47,933 bases of DNA, from the NCBI GenBank assembly GCA_958418815.1, contig CATZGB010000021.1:1-47933 (forward strand), given 5' to 3'. The translations under genes were made by a program, and so were the position numbers. Under the pieces are notes generated by a model. The model had not been told where the DNA came from. It was given only the letters and a program-made list of their open reading frames with translations, and did no database searches. The DNA comes from an uncultured Bacteroidales bacterium (GTDB lineage: Bacteria; Bacteroidota; Bacteroidia; Bacteroidales; Muribaculaceae). Shown piece by piece: positions 7,616 to 16,267 of this stretch (position 1 is the first letter of the stretch; every line of letters begins with the position of its first letter).

Positions 7616-8512
7616 TCACAGCAGCTTTATCGAGATATAGCGTTTTGGATTGCGCTTGACATCGATAAGCAGCGAGTCGAGAGAGGCTGACGCGGCGGAG
7701 AGATTGTCGTATAGCTGACGGTCGTGGGTCAGCGCGCCGAGGGTGGAGTTGGGGTTGTCAAGCTCGGCGGAGAGGGCCTTGAGGTTTTCCGACACCACCA
7801 TCATGTTGTCGAGCAGCGAGTCGACCGGGAGGGTCTTAAGCTGGCCGGAAAGCACAGCCAGGTCGGCAGTGATGGTGTTGACGTTGGTGGTGATTCCCTC
7901 GACATTCCTTACCACCGGAGGCAGCTGCCCCACAGTGTGGTTGATAGACCTCATTGTGCCGTCAAGCTGCAGGGTGATGTCATCCAGGCGGGTGATCGAG
8001 GTCTGCAAGGCCGGATTGGCCACGAGGCGGTTGATGTTGGTCAGCAATGTGTCAACCTTGGGCAACATGGCGTTGAGCTTGGGCATAAGGTCGCCCGACA
8101 CCCCGTCAAGCATTCCGGCGGCGGTCTCCCCAATCAGCTTGTTTCCGACTTTGTGGAACTCCTTGGAGTCTGACAGGTGGAGGGCCACGGTGGATGTGCC
8201 GAGCAGGTCCTGCTCGATCACAGCCTTGGAGCCTACGGGAACACGCAGCTCCTTGTCGAGGCTCAGCTCCACAGCCACATGGCCGGGATTGTCATATTCA
8301 TACCTTATATCCCTCACTTGACCTATTTTCAGGCCGTTGAGGGTAACAGGAGCCGACACCTGCAGGCCGGCGACATTGGTGTATGACGCGGTATAGAAAT
8401 TGGCAGGCTTGAACACATTCACGCCCTTAAGGAATTCGATTCCGAAAAAGAGAACGGCGAGCGCCACCACGGCACACAAGCCTATCGTCACTTCTTTCTT
8501 TACGTAGTTCAT
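7616..8512 (-). CDS. MCE-domain (MlaD-like) lipid transport protein
   Basis: 298 residues. One N-terminal membrane helix (about 7-28, IGLCAVVALAVLFFGIEFL) is followed by an MCE domain (about 38-115, containing SAPVTLNGLKIGQVRDI and ELRVPVGSKAVIEQDLLGTSTVAL), then a long helical region rich in L, N and S. MCE proteins form hexamers that shuttle phospholipids between inner and outer membranes together with an ABC transporter. No MlaE/MlaF partners lie in this window. It sits 69 bp downstream of a cell-wall amidase, so both belong to envelope maintenance and may be cotranscribed. Confidence 0.9.
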   Translation of the reverse strand: MNYVKKEVTIGLCAVVALAVLFFGIEFLKGVNVFKPANFYTASYTNVAGLQVSAPVTLNGLKIGQVRDIRYEYDNPGHVAVELSLDKELRVPVGSKAVIEQDLLGTSTVALHLSDSKEFHKVGNKLIGETAAGMLDGVSGDLMPKLNAMLPKVDTLLTNINRLVANPALQTSITRLDDITLQLDGTMRSINHTVGQLPPVVRNVEGITTNVNTITADLAVLSGQLKTLPVDSLLDNMMVVSENLKALSAELDNPNSTLGALTHDRQLYDNLSAASASLDSLLIDVKRNPKRYISIKLL

Positions 8513-8581
8513 TTCTTTTTCTACTTGTTCGTTTTAGTTCGGCGGAAGCGTCTGGCGGCCATTCCGGCCCGCGCCTCCGTT

Positions 8582-9439
8582 TCATAGAATCCTGGCCTTC
8601 ACATCCCTGTCGAGGAGAGCAGGCCCGTATGTGTTGAGGTAACAGCTGAAGGCATTGTAGATGGCCTCGGCCATCTGGTCACACCCTTTGTCTGAGGCAA
8701 GGAATGCCTCGCTGTCGGGGTTGCATATAAAGTCAAGCTCTACAAGCACAGCCGGCATAGAGGTGGCCCAAAGCACCCAGAATCCGGCCTGCCTGACACC
8801 CATCTGCTTGCGCGAGGCTTTCACCGACAGGTTGTGGTGGATGGCGTCGGCAAGCTCGATGCTCTGATCCATACGGCGGCTCTGGGTCAGTTCGAAGAGT
8901 ATGTCTCCCTCAAGGGAATTTGGGTCGAAACCGGCATAATTGGCCTTGTTGTCAGGCTCGAAATCCATAGCCGCGTTCTCTCGCTTTGCCACGGCGAGGT
9001 TCTCGGCGGTCTTGTGGAGCCCGAGAGTATAGACCTGGCATCCGGCTATGGTCTTGCGCCGCTTGTTGCTATTGGCCACCGAGTTGACATGGATGGAGAC
9101 AAACAGGTCGCTGTGGGCCTGGTTGGCGATGTCGGCACGCCCCTGCAGGGTGACGAAGTAATCACCGTCGCGTGTCATCACCACATCGGCATAATCGGCC
9201 AGATGCTTCTCCACAAGTTTCTTGACCCTTGTGGCCACCCTCAGCACGATTGTCTTCTCATTGGTCTTGGCCCCGATGCAACCAAAGTCCTTTCCTCCGT
9301 GGCCCGGGTCGAGACACAGGGTGAATTTCTTTTCTCCGGATTTCCCGACAGATTTCGGGAACACGTCGCAGGGCGACAACACCCCGGCAAGGGCGACCGC
9401 CGCGACCAACAGGAGCCGTTTCAATCCGTTTACTTTCAT
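8582..9439 (-). CDS. N-acetylmuramoyl-L-alanine amidase (Amidase_3)
   Basis: 285 residues from the chosen ATG. It cleaves the bond between N-acetylmuramic acid and the stem peptide in the periplasm. The zinc-amidase motifs are in order: LDPGHGG (first His ligand), TNEKT (Glu ligand), SIHVN (second His ligand) and VELDFICN (catalytic Glu). The frame is open upstream to 9541, but the start at 9439 is preferred because MKVNGLKRLLLVAAVALAG is a signal peptide and a -7 box (9460-9467) lies just upstream, inside the longer frame. The amidase and MCE genes form a small envelope cluster. Confidence 0.93.
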   Translation of the reverse strand: MKVNGLKRLLLVAAVALAGVLSPCDVFPKSVGKSGEKKFTLCLDPGHGGKDFGCIGAKTNEKTIVLRVATRVKKLVEKHLADYADVVMTRDGDYFVTLQGRADIANQAHSDLFVSIHVNSVANSNKRRKTIAGCQVYTLGLHKTAENLAVAKRENAAMDFEPDNKANYAGFDPNSLEGDILFELTQSRRMDQSIELADAIHHNLSVKASRKQMGVRQAGFWVLWATSMPAVLVELDFICNPDSEAFLASDKGCDQMAEAIYNAFSCYLNTYGPALLDRDVKARIL

Positions 9440-9459
9440 CGTCGGAGACAATTCTGCTA

Positions 9460-9467
9460 CAAAATTA
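9460..9467 (-). promoter_or_regulatory. -7 box for the amidase gene
   Basis: TAATTTTG on the minus strand fits TAnnTTTG and lies 20 bp upstream of the ATG at 9439. No convincing TTTG is seen at -33. It supports the internal start. Confidence 0.5.
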
Positions 9468-9580
9468 ACAAATTCAAGCAAGATTTCACGCTTCGCCACG
9501 AAAAAAAGAGCCATCCATAACAACTTTTTTTCACACATCACCCTCCCGGTGGCATATGCCGTTTTTACAAGGCGACCCGA

Positions 9581-12058
9581 TCACTGCGGGTCGACATCGT
9601 AATACAGTATGGCCCGGCGCATCTCCGGGTCGGAATGCAGCTCAAGGTAGGTCTGGCGCAACAGCTCCTTGATTTTCGATATTGACGCGTTTACCTCGAT
9701 TTTCAGCATGAGGCGCCTTATGTAAAGGTTCTGCACCCTTGCCACCGAAGGCTCGTCAGGCCCGAACACTCGTCCCCCGAGCAACTGCCTCAACCGCGTG
9801 GCGTAATTGTCGGCGAGCCTGGCCAGCACCGCCCTGTCGCGGTGCTTCACATAGACATATATCAGCCTCACGAATGGCGGGTAGAAATGTTTCCTACGCT
9901 CCTCGATTTCATAGCCGTAGAAGCCGGCATAGTCATGGGCGGCCACATAGCGGAGTATCAGGTGAGACGGCTCGTAGGTCTGCACCACCACCCTGCCTTT
10001 GCGGCCATCGCTGCGGCCGGCACGTCCCGACACCTGTTCGAGCATGTTGAATCCGCGCTCGACCGACCTGAAGTCGGGGAAATTGATGACAGAGTCGGCG
10101 TTAAGCACCCCTACCATCTCCACATCCTTGAAATCCAGCCCCTTGGTGACCATCTGTGTGCCTACAAGCACATTGGCTTTCCCCTCGGAGAATGCCTCTA
10201 TTATCTGCTCGTGAGAATGCTTGTTGCGAGTGGAGTCGAGATCCATCCTCAGCATTGTGACACCAGGCAACATGGCCGCCAGCTCATCCTCCACCCTCTC
10301 TGTACCATATCCGATTTCCTCAATTGCGGGTTCCTTGCATTGCGGACACACCTGCGGCACCGAGTAGACCGCCCCGCAATAGTGACACTGGAGCTGACGC
10401 ATCGAGCGGTGGTAGGTCAGCGAGACATCGCAATTCTCGCAGCGTGGCACCCACGCGCATTGCCGGCACCTGACCATCGGGGCATATCCACGCTTGTTCT
10501 GGAAGAATATCACCTGCTTGCCGTCGGCCAGGGCCTCGTTTGCCCGGCGTATAGTCTTTTGCGCGAAAGCCCCGTGGAGTTCCTTGGAGTCGCGGGCCTG
10601 GCGCATGTCAACCACCTCTATCTCCGGCAGCTCGACATCACCGTAACGGGTGGAGAGGGTCACCAGCCCGAATTTCCCCTCGCTGGCCTTGTAATAGGTC
10701 TCGACCGCGGGGGTGGCCGACCCGAGCAATGTCTTAGCCCCGTGGAACCGGGCAAGCACCATCGCCACGTCACGGGCGTTGTAACGCGGCGCGGGATCAT
10801 ACTGCTTGTATGAGCTTTCATGCTCCTCGTCGACAATCACCAGCCCGAGGCGCGCGAAAGGCAGGAACACCGACGACCTCGCCCCGAGTATCACCAGGGG
10901 CTCATGGCTTGTGAGCAGCTTTTTCCAGATGTCAACACGTTCGTTGTCGGAGAATTTCGAGTGATAGACCACCACCTTCTCGCCGAATACCTCCTGGAGC
11001 CTGCGGGTCAGTTGCGCCGTCAGGGCGATTTCAGGCACAAGATACAACACCTGGTCGCCACGGCGCAGCACATGGTTTATCAGATGCATGTAAATCTCGG
11101 TCTTGCCCGAGGAGGTGACCCCGTGGAGCAGGTTGACATCTTTCTCTTTCCAGAGAAGGTGAATCTTCTCCAACGCGTCTTGTTGCGGCTCAGACAGCGC
11201 GGGCAGCCCCTTCAACGGACGGCCGTCATACCTGAAGCGGTTGATTTCTATGGTGTATTGCTCGACTATACCCTTCTTGGCCATCGCCGAGAGGATGGCT
11301 GGGCTGACCCCGGCCCGCTGGATGAGCCGGTCTTTGGGGATGTCGGAGGCCACCCCATCCTGCCCCGCCGCCTGAGCCGCCTGCCGCGACAGGTCGAGCA
11401 ACGCCAGCAGCAGGGTCTCCTGTTTGCGGGCCGACCCCACAAGCGAGAATGCCTCCGCTTCTGACAATCCGGGCGCAAGCCTCACACAAGCCTGCTTTTT
11501 GGCCACATACCTCTCGACAAGCTTTTCGGCCACGATCAGCACTCCCCGCGAGACAAGGCGGTTGACCGTGGCGGCAGTGCCGCGCCGGTCAGTCTTCTTC
11601 ACGATTTCAGAGACTGACGCCTGCTCCTGGTGGTCGACAAACTGGTATATCTCATTTTCCAGTTCATTCTTGAGCGGGAATGTGGCGAAATCAAAATCGG
11701 GATTCACCTCCACAAAGGTCTCGCTCTCGATTTTCATGCCCGACGGCACCGCCGCACGGTAGACATCGCCCGACGAACACAGGTAATAATCGGCCACCCA
11801 ATCCCATAACCTGAGCTGCGGATTCCTGACCACAGGTGAATCGTCAATCACCATCGCCACCTCCTTTATCTCATATCCGACGGGGGCCGACATCGGCAGC
11901 CCTACTACAATCCCGGTGTAGAATTTCTTTCGCCCGAAAGGCACAATGACCCTGTACCCCACCCCTATCGGCTGGGCACGCATTTCAGGCGGGACTCGGT
12001 AGGTGAATGTGGTCTGCAACGGCAGGGGCAGCACCACTTCGACAAATTCACTGGCCAT
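9581..12058 (-). CDS. priA: Primosomal replication-restart helicase PriA
   Basis: 825 residues, a typical PriA length. It rebinds stalled forks and loads the replicative helicase. An N-terminal 3'-DNA-binding domain is followed by a superfamily 2 helicase core with Walker A GVTSSGKT (313-320; the usual third residue pair GS is SS) and Walker B DEEH (410-413). Four CxxC pairs (CRQC, CENC, CHYC, CPQC, roughly 530-570) bind two zinc ions. GRAGRS marks helicase motif VI. The start overlaps the end of the preceding hydrolase gene by 11 bp, indicating translational coupling. It is the last gene of a six-gene operon. Confidence 0.98.
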   Translation of the reverse strand: MASEFVEVVLPLPLQTTFTYRVPPEMRAQPIGVGYRVIVPFGRKKFYTGIVVGLPMSAPVGYEIKEVAMVIDDSPVVRNPQLRLWDWVADYYLCSSGDVYRAAVPSGMKIESETFVEVNPDFDFATFPLKNELENEIYQFVDHQEQASVSEIVKKTDRRGTAATVNRLVSRGVLIVAEKLVERYVAKKQACVRLAPGLSEAEAFSLVGSARKQETLLLALLDLSRQAAQAAGQDGVASDIPKDRLIQRAGVSPAILSAMAKKGIVEQYTIEINRFRYDGRPLKGLPALSEPQQDALEKIHLLWKEKDVNLLHGVTSSGKTEIYMHLINHVLRRGDQVLYLVPEIALTAQLTRRLQEVFGEKVVVYHSKFSDNERVDIWKKLLTSHEPLVILGARSSVFLPFARLGLVIVDEEHESSYKQYDPAPRYNARDVAMVLARFHGAKTLLGSATPAVETYYKASEGKFGLVTLSTRYGDVELPEIEVVDMRQARDSKELHGAFAQKTIRRANEALADGKQVIFFQNKRGYAPMVRCRQCAWVPRCENCDVSLTYHRSMRQLQCHYCGAVYSVPQVCPQCKEPAIEEIGYGTERVEDELAAMLPGVTMLRMDLDSTRNKHSHEQIIEAFSEGKANVLVGTQMVTKGLDFKDVEMVGVLNADSVINFPDFRSVERGFNMLEQVSGRAGRSDGRKGRVVVQTYEPSHLILRYVAAHDYAGFYGYEIEERRKHFYPPFVRLIYVYVKHRDRAVLARLADNYATRLRQLLGGRVFGPDEPSVARVQNLYIRRLMLKIEVNASISKIKELLRQTYLELHSDPEMRRAILYYDVDPQ

Positions 12059-12845
12059 CGGGAATCTCTATTTTCTGGTCATCGACAGCAAGAAACACAT
12101 TGCCCGGCAGCGACGGGGCCACATCGGCATACCGCCCCATGTCATGGCTGATATGGGTTAGATAAGCCACCCTCGGCCCGATACGGCCCACCAGCTCCAA
12201 CGCCTCGTCGAGGGTGATGTGGGAGAGATGGGGCTTGCGGCGCAAGGCGTTTATCACCAGGGTGTCGACCCCGCGCAGGGCCTCGACCGTCTCGTTAGGC
12301 ATCCGTTTCGCGTCGGTGACATACCCCAGCCCCCCTATCCTGAAGCCAAGTATGTCGAGCATATAGTGGTTGATTCTGACAGGAAGCACATCGACCCCGG
12401 CGGCCTGGAACGGTTTGCCTGCCTCTATCTCGCGCAGATCAAACCTCGGCACACCGGGATAAGGGTCGGCCTTGAAAGAGTAAGGCATCCTCTCGCGCAG
12501 GTCGCGGGCGACATCGCGCTGGCAATAGACCGGGAATCCGTCGGCCTCCATGTCTGCCTGATGACAGTAAGGGCGCAGGTCGTCAATCCCCCCGACATGG
12601 TCATAATGCTGGTGGGTCACAAGCAGCGCGTCAAGGCGGTCCTCATGCGAACGTGTCCCGTGGCGGAGCATCTGCCGGTGGAAATCCGGCCCGCAGTCAA
12701 TCAGTATCCTTTTGCCTGCGACCTCCACGAGCGCGGATGCCCGCATACGTCGGTCACGCGGATCGGAAGATGTGCATGTCGGACATCCGCACCTGAGTTG
12801 CGGCACCCCGGTGGATGTCCCTGTTCCCAAAAAAGTCAGTTCCAT
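12048..12845 (-). CDS. MBL-fold metallo-hydrolase, PhnP-like
   Basis: 265 residues from ATG 12845; a TTG nine bases upstream is also in frame but is less likely. The N-terminus LTFLGTGTSTGVPQ, a cysteine cluster CGCPTC and the metal-binding THQHYDHVGG motif place it with PhnP-type metallo-beta-lactamase phosphodiesterases. PhnP cleaves cyclic phosphodiesters, but Bacteroidetes relatives are uncharacterised and often sit beside unrelated housekeeping genes, so the substrate is unknown. It is 31 bp downstream of the lipoprotein gene and overlaps priA. Confidence 0.88.
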   Translation of the reverse strand: MELTFLGTGTSTGVPQLRCGCPTCTSSDPRDRRMRASALVEVAGKRILIDCGPDFHRQMLRHGTRSHEDRLDALLVTHQHYDHVGGIDDLRPYCHQADMEADGFPVYCQRDVARDLRERMPYSFKADPYPGVPRFDLREIEAGKPFQAAGVDVLPVRINHYMLDILGFRIGGLGYVTDAKRMPNETVEALRGVDTLVINALRRKPHLSHITLDEALELVGRIGPRVAYLTHISHDMGRYADVAPSLPGNVFLAVDDQKIEIPDGQ

Positions 12846-12876
12846 ATCAGTCAAACAATTCTCAGTCAGCGATGGC

Positions 12877-13869
12877 TCACTGGTTGTATCTTACCAGCAA
12901 TCCATTCTCGAATATCACATACACCCCTCCCGGGTAGCTCCATCGCTCATACATCATCGACTGGTCATGACGGCGGTCGACATCGCGGGGCGATCCGAGC
13001 GCGAGGGTCACCTCCTGGGAGGTCATGCCCTCGGCCACTTTACCCTGCCGTATCAGCTCCCAGCTGGCGTCGGAAATCTGCGGATAGCTGTCACGCGGAT
13101 CCGTTGTCAGGAAGAGGTTGTCGAATCCCCGCAGGGCCGGCACACCCTCGGCCTCAGTGGTCGACATGGCCAAGGCCCCTTTCTCATCAGGATTCTCCGT
13201 GGAGACGAAATAAACCAGGAAAGGATAGTCCTCGTTGCCAGCCTCAACGCCTGTGACTCTCACCGCGAGGAATTTGCGACCCTTGCGCTGAGAACCGTCA
13301 GCGTCAAGCCACCGGTCAGTGCGGGTGAAAAGCGTTTTCCCGGCCAGCAGGGCCGCCGCGTCACCGACAAGCTCGAGGTCGACAAGAAACGGCAGGCGCA
13401 GGTTGCCGCGCCGCATAAGCGCGTCACGGTCTCCACCGGGACGGTACAAGAGGGTGTCGGCGGGTGATGACAAAAGCGTGAACACAAGTTCCGCCACCTT
13501 CCCCCCGGTGATGGCCACGGCTTCGCGCGCCCCTCGGAAGACGATGGTGTCGCCAGCCTCAGCCACCACCATCTTTCCGGCGGGTGCGGAATATGTCAGC
13601 GCGCCCTTCGCGTCAGCCATCAGGAACCTGCGGCCCGGACTCCATTCACTGAAAGGCACCGGCCTGAGCCTTCCAGAAAACTCCCCTTCCTGCGAGCCGC
13701 CGGCATTCTGCTTCCTGACATCCTTGTAGGTGATTTTCGGAGTGGATTCGATACCGGTGAAGCATCCCTGCAACAGGAACGCCCCACAGAAAAGCAGGAT
13801 GGCCGCAAGAACCCCGCAAGGGGTTCCTGACAGCCATCCGTTGTGACAGATGTTTCTTTTCAGTCTCAT
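12877..13869 (-). CDS. Lipoprotein with BamE/SmpA-like C-terminus
   Basis: 330 residues. A hydrophobic segment (19-34) ends in the lipobox LLQGC with C36, so it is a lipoprotein. The C-terminal 50 residues, GMTSQEVTLALGSPRDVDRR followed by ERWSYPGGVYVIFENGLLV, match the short SmpA/OmlA (BamE-like) repeat pattern that recurs in envelope lipoproteins. The middle is unrecognised. ATGA overlap at 13866-13869 couples it to the prolyl oligopeptidase upstream. A role in the outer membrane or periplasm is likely; no precise function can be assigned. Confidence 0.8.
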   Translation of the reverse strand: MRLKRNICHNGWLSGTPCGVLAAILLFCGAFLLQGCFTGIESTPKITYKDVRKQNAGGSQEGEFSGRLRPVPFSEWSPGRRFLMADAKGALTYSAPAGKMVVAEAGDTIVFRGAREAVAITGGKVAELVFTLLSSPADTLLYRPGGDRDALMRRGNLRLPFLVDLELVGDAAALLAGKTLFTRTDRWLDADGSQRKGRKFLAVRVTGVEAGNEDYPFLVYFVSTENPDEKGALAMSTTEAEGVPALRGFDNLFLTTDPRDSYPQISDASWELIRQGKVAEGMTSQEVTLALGSPRDVDRRHDQSMMYERWSYPGGVYVIFENGLLVRYNQ

Positions 13870-16037
13870 TCAGCCTTGGGGGTCATACCCAGGTTGTGGA
13901 AGATGAATGAATAGATGTCGGCATACTCGTCAATCACCTTGGCGACGGGCTTGCCGGCGCCATGTCCGGCCTTGGAGTCGATACGGATGAGCTTGGGAGC
14001 GTCACCGGTGTCGGCTGCCTGGAGAGCGGCGGCGTATTTGAACGAGTGGGCAGGCACGACACGGTCGTCATGGTCGGCGGTGGTGACCATGATGGCCGGA
14101 TACGGTGTGCCGTCATCGCGAATAGTATGCAGCGGTGAGTACTCCACCAGATATTTCGCCATCTCGGGGGAATCGGCCGATGTGCCGTAGTCAGAAGCCC
14201 AGTTCCATCCGATGGTGAACAGATGATAGCGCATCATGTCCATCACACCCACTCGCGGTATGGCCACCTTGAAGAGGTCGGGGCGCATGTTGGTCACAGC
14301 CCCCACCAGGAGGCCACCATTGCTGCCACCCTCGATCACCAGATGCTCGGGCGATGTCCATCCCTGGCCAATCATGTACTCGGCGGCGGCGATGAAGTCG
14401 TTGAAGACATTGAGTTTCTTCATTTTGGTGCCGGCCTCATGCCATGCCTCGCCATACTCCGACCCGCCGCGCAGGTTGGTCTGGGCGTAGATGCCCCCGT
14501 TCTCGAGCCATACCAGGCGGTTGGGCGAGAAGCCGGGAGTCAGCGACACGTTGAAGCCGCCGTAGCCATAAAGGTAGACAGGATTTGAGCCGTCGCGTTT
14601 CAAGTCCTTGCGATAGGTAAGGAACATCGGCACCATCGTGCCGTCTGCCGAAGGATAGAACACCTGCTCGGTCACATAGTCGTCGGGATTGAAGCCCTTG
14701 ATGTCGGGAGAGAAGTAAAGGCTGCTCTCATCCGTGTCAAGGTCATAAGAGAAGACTGTGGCCGGATAGAGGAAAGAGGTGAACGTGTAGAACGCGTCAG
14801 GATATTCCTTGGAGAGGCTGAACCCGGCCGAACCGAATGTGGGCAGCTTAATGTCGCGAATCTTCGAGCCGTCAAGCCTGTAAAGGGCCGGATGGTCGGC
14901 AGCGTCCTTCTCATAGTTGAGGAAAAGGCGGTCGCCGTAAATCAGGGCGCAACCGGTCAACACCGCATCAGGATTCTCAGGAATGAGGTCTTTCCAGTTC
15001 TCCTTGGTCGGGGCCGACAGCGGGGCCGTGACGATGCGGTTTTTGGGCGCGTTGTATGATGTCTGAATCAACAACGAGTCGCCGATGACATCAATCACAC
15101 CTACCTCATACTCCTGGGAAGGCTCTATCACCACCCATTCCGCCGAGGGATTCTCCAGGTCTTTCATCATAAGGCCGTTGCCGAAGCCCTGGCCGCCCAC
15201 AGAAATCATCAGGTAGCGCTCGTCGTCGGTAAGCCCAACTGAATGGAAATGCAGCGGGTGGTCCTTGTCGGTGAACACCAGGGTGTCCTCGCTCTGCGGA
15301 GTCCCGAGCTTGTGGAAATAGATGTTGTGGAACTCATTGGCATTTGAGAACTCCTTGCCAGCCTCGGGGCGGGGATACGCGCTGTAAAAGAATCCCTTCG
15401 CGCCGTCAATACCTTTCTCACGCCATGACGCGCCGGTGAACTTGGCCCATTCGATATGGTCGTCGAGCGGCTTGAGCGTCTCGGCATCCATGACATAGAT
15501 TTCGGTCCAGTCAGAGCCGCTTCGCGAGATGGTGTAAGCTATGTGCTTTCCATCCTTCGACATCGATATGCCGGTGAGGGCCACCGTGCCGTCGTCGGAA
15601 AGGGCGTTGGGGTCAAGCACCACCACAGGCTCTCCTCCGAGGGAGTCCATACGGTAAAGCACCGACTGGTTTTTCAGCCCGTCGTTGCGGTAGAAGTAAT
15701 ACTTGCCATCTTTCCAGCGGAAAGGCGCGCCCTGCTTGGTGTAATTGTTGAACGCCTCAATCTGCTTGCGCAACATGGGGCGGAAGGGAATCTCTGACAG
15801 ATATGCGTTTGTCACGGCATTTTCCGCTTCGACCCATGCAAGGGTGGCGGCAGCCGTGTCGTTCTCAAGCGGACGGTAAGGGTCGGCGACCTTCATGCCG
15901 AAGTAATCGTCAACCACTGTCTCTGTGGGAGCCTGGGGGTATGTGAGTTTCCCCGAGGCTGCCATGTCTGATGATGTCGCCATAGCTATGGAAAACAATG
16001 CCAGCGATGCGGCGGGCAGATTTGCAAGTTTTTTCAT
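13866..16037 (-). CDS. Prolyl oligopeptidase (S9A)
   Basis: 723 residues from ATG 16037, where MKKLANLPAASLALFSIAMA gives an export signal; upstream codons in frame belong to another gene. An N-terminal beta-propeller that limits access to small peptides is followed by an alpha/beta hydrolase domain. The catalytic triad is visible: Ser in GGSNGG, Asp in TADHDDRV and His in KAGHGAG. It cleaves after proline in short peptides, here in the periplasm. It follows the 70-residue membrane protein by 17 bp and shares an ATGA with the lipoprotein gene. Confidence 0.95.
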   Translation of the reverse strand: MKKLANLPAASLALFSIAMATSSDMAASGKLTYPQAPTETVVDDYFGMKVADPYRPLENDTAAATLAWVEAENAVTNAYLSEIPFRPMLRKQIEAFNNYTKQGAPFRWKDGKYYFYRNDGLKNQSVLYRMDSLGGEPVVVLDPNALSDDGTVALTGISMSKDGKHIAYTISRSGSDWTEIYVMDAETLKPLDDHIEWAKFTGASWREKGIDGAKGFFYSAYPRPEAGKEFSNANEFHNIYFHKLGTPQSEDTLVFTDKDHPLHFHSVGLTDDERYLMISVGGQGFGNGLMMKDLENPSAEWVVIEPSQEYEVGVIDVIGDSLLIQTSYNAPKNRIVTAPLSAPTKENWKDLIPENPDAVLTGCALIYGDRLFLNYEKDAADHPALYRLDGSKIRDIKLPTFGSAGFSLSKEYPDAFYTFTSFLYPATVFSYDLDTDESSLYFSPDIKGFNPDDYVTEQVFYPSADGTMVPMFLTYRKDLKRDGSNPVYLYGYGGFNVSLTPGFSPNRLVWLENGGIYAQTNLRGGSEYGEAWHEAGTKMKKLNVFNDFIAAAEYMIGQGWTSPEHLVIEGGSNGGLLVGAVTNMRPDLFKVAIPRVGVMDMMRYHLFTIGWNWASDYGTSADSPEMAKYLVEYSPLHTIRDDGTPYPAIMVTTADHDDRVVPAHSFKYAAALQAADTGDAPKLIRIDSKAGHGAGKPVAKVIDEYADIYSFIFHNLGMTPKAE

Positions 16038-16054
16038 GATGGTCAGTATAAATG

Positions 16055-16267
16055 TTATCGACTCTCTTTCTGATGGTCTGACTCCCGCTTTTTCAAGTGG
16101 AAGTGGAGCAGCGCGATGCATATCGCCACCACCGCCGTGCCGCCGAGATACAACAGTGGGGAAGTAAGTCCGGCGACAAACGACCTCCACCCCAGCACCA
16201 CGAACACAATCAGATACAAAGCCAGTAGGGCTGGTATCCATACAGATTTGCGCAAAACTCTTCTCAT
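16055..16267 (-). CDS. Small two-helix membrane protein
   Basis: 70 residues: two membrane helices (about 9-27 and 35-55) with basic ends and a charged C-terminus (HLKKRESDHQKES). The start codon overlaps the exonuclease stop (ATGA at 16264-16267), and prolyl oligopeptidase begins 17 bp after it, so it is a real cotranscribed gene. No family recognised. Confidence 0.75.
   Translation of the reverse strand: MRRVLRKSVWIPALLALYLIVFVVLGWRSFVAGLTSPLLYLGGTAVVAICIALLHFHLKKRESDHQKESR

Noticed and set aside
16038..16241. 68-residue upstream extension of the prolyl oligopeptidase
   Set aside because: It overlaps the 70-residue membrane gene in another frame, and the signal peptide starts at 16037.
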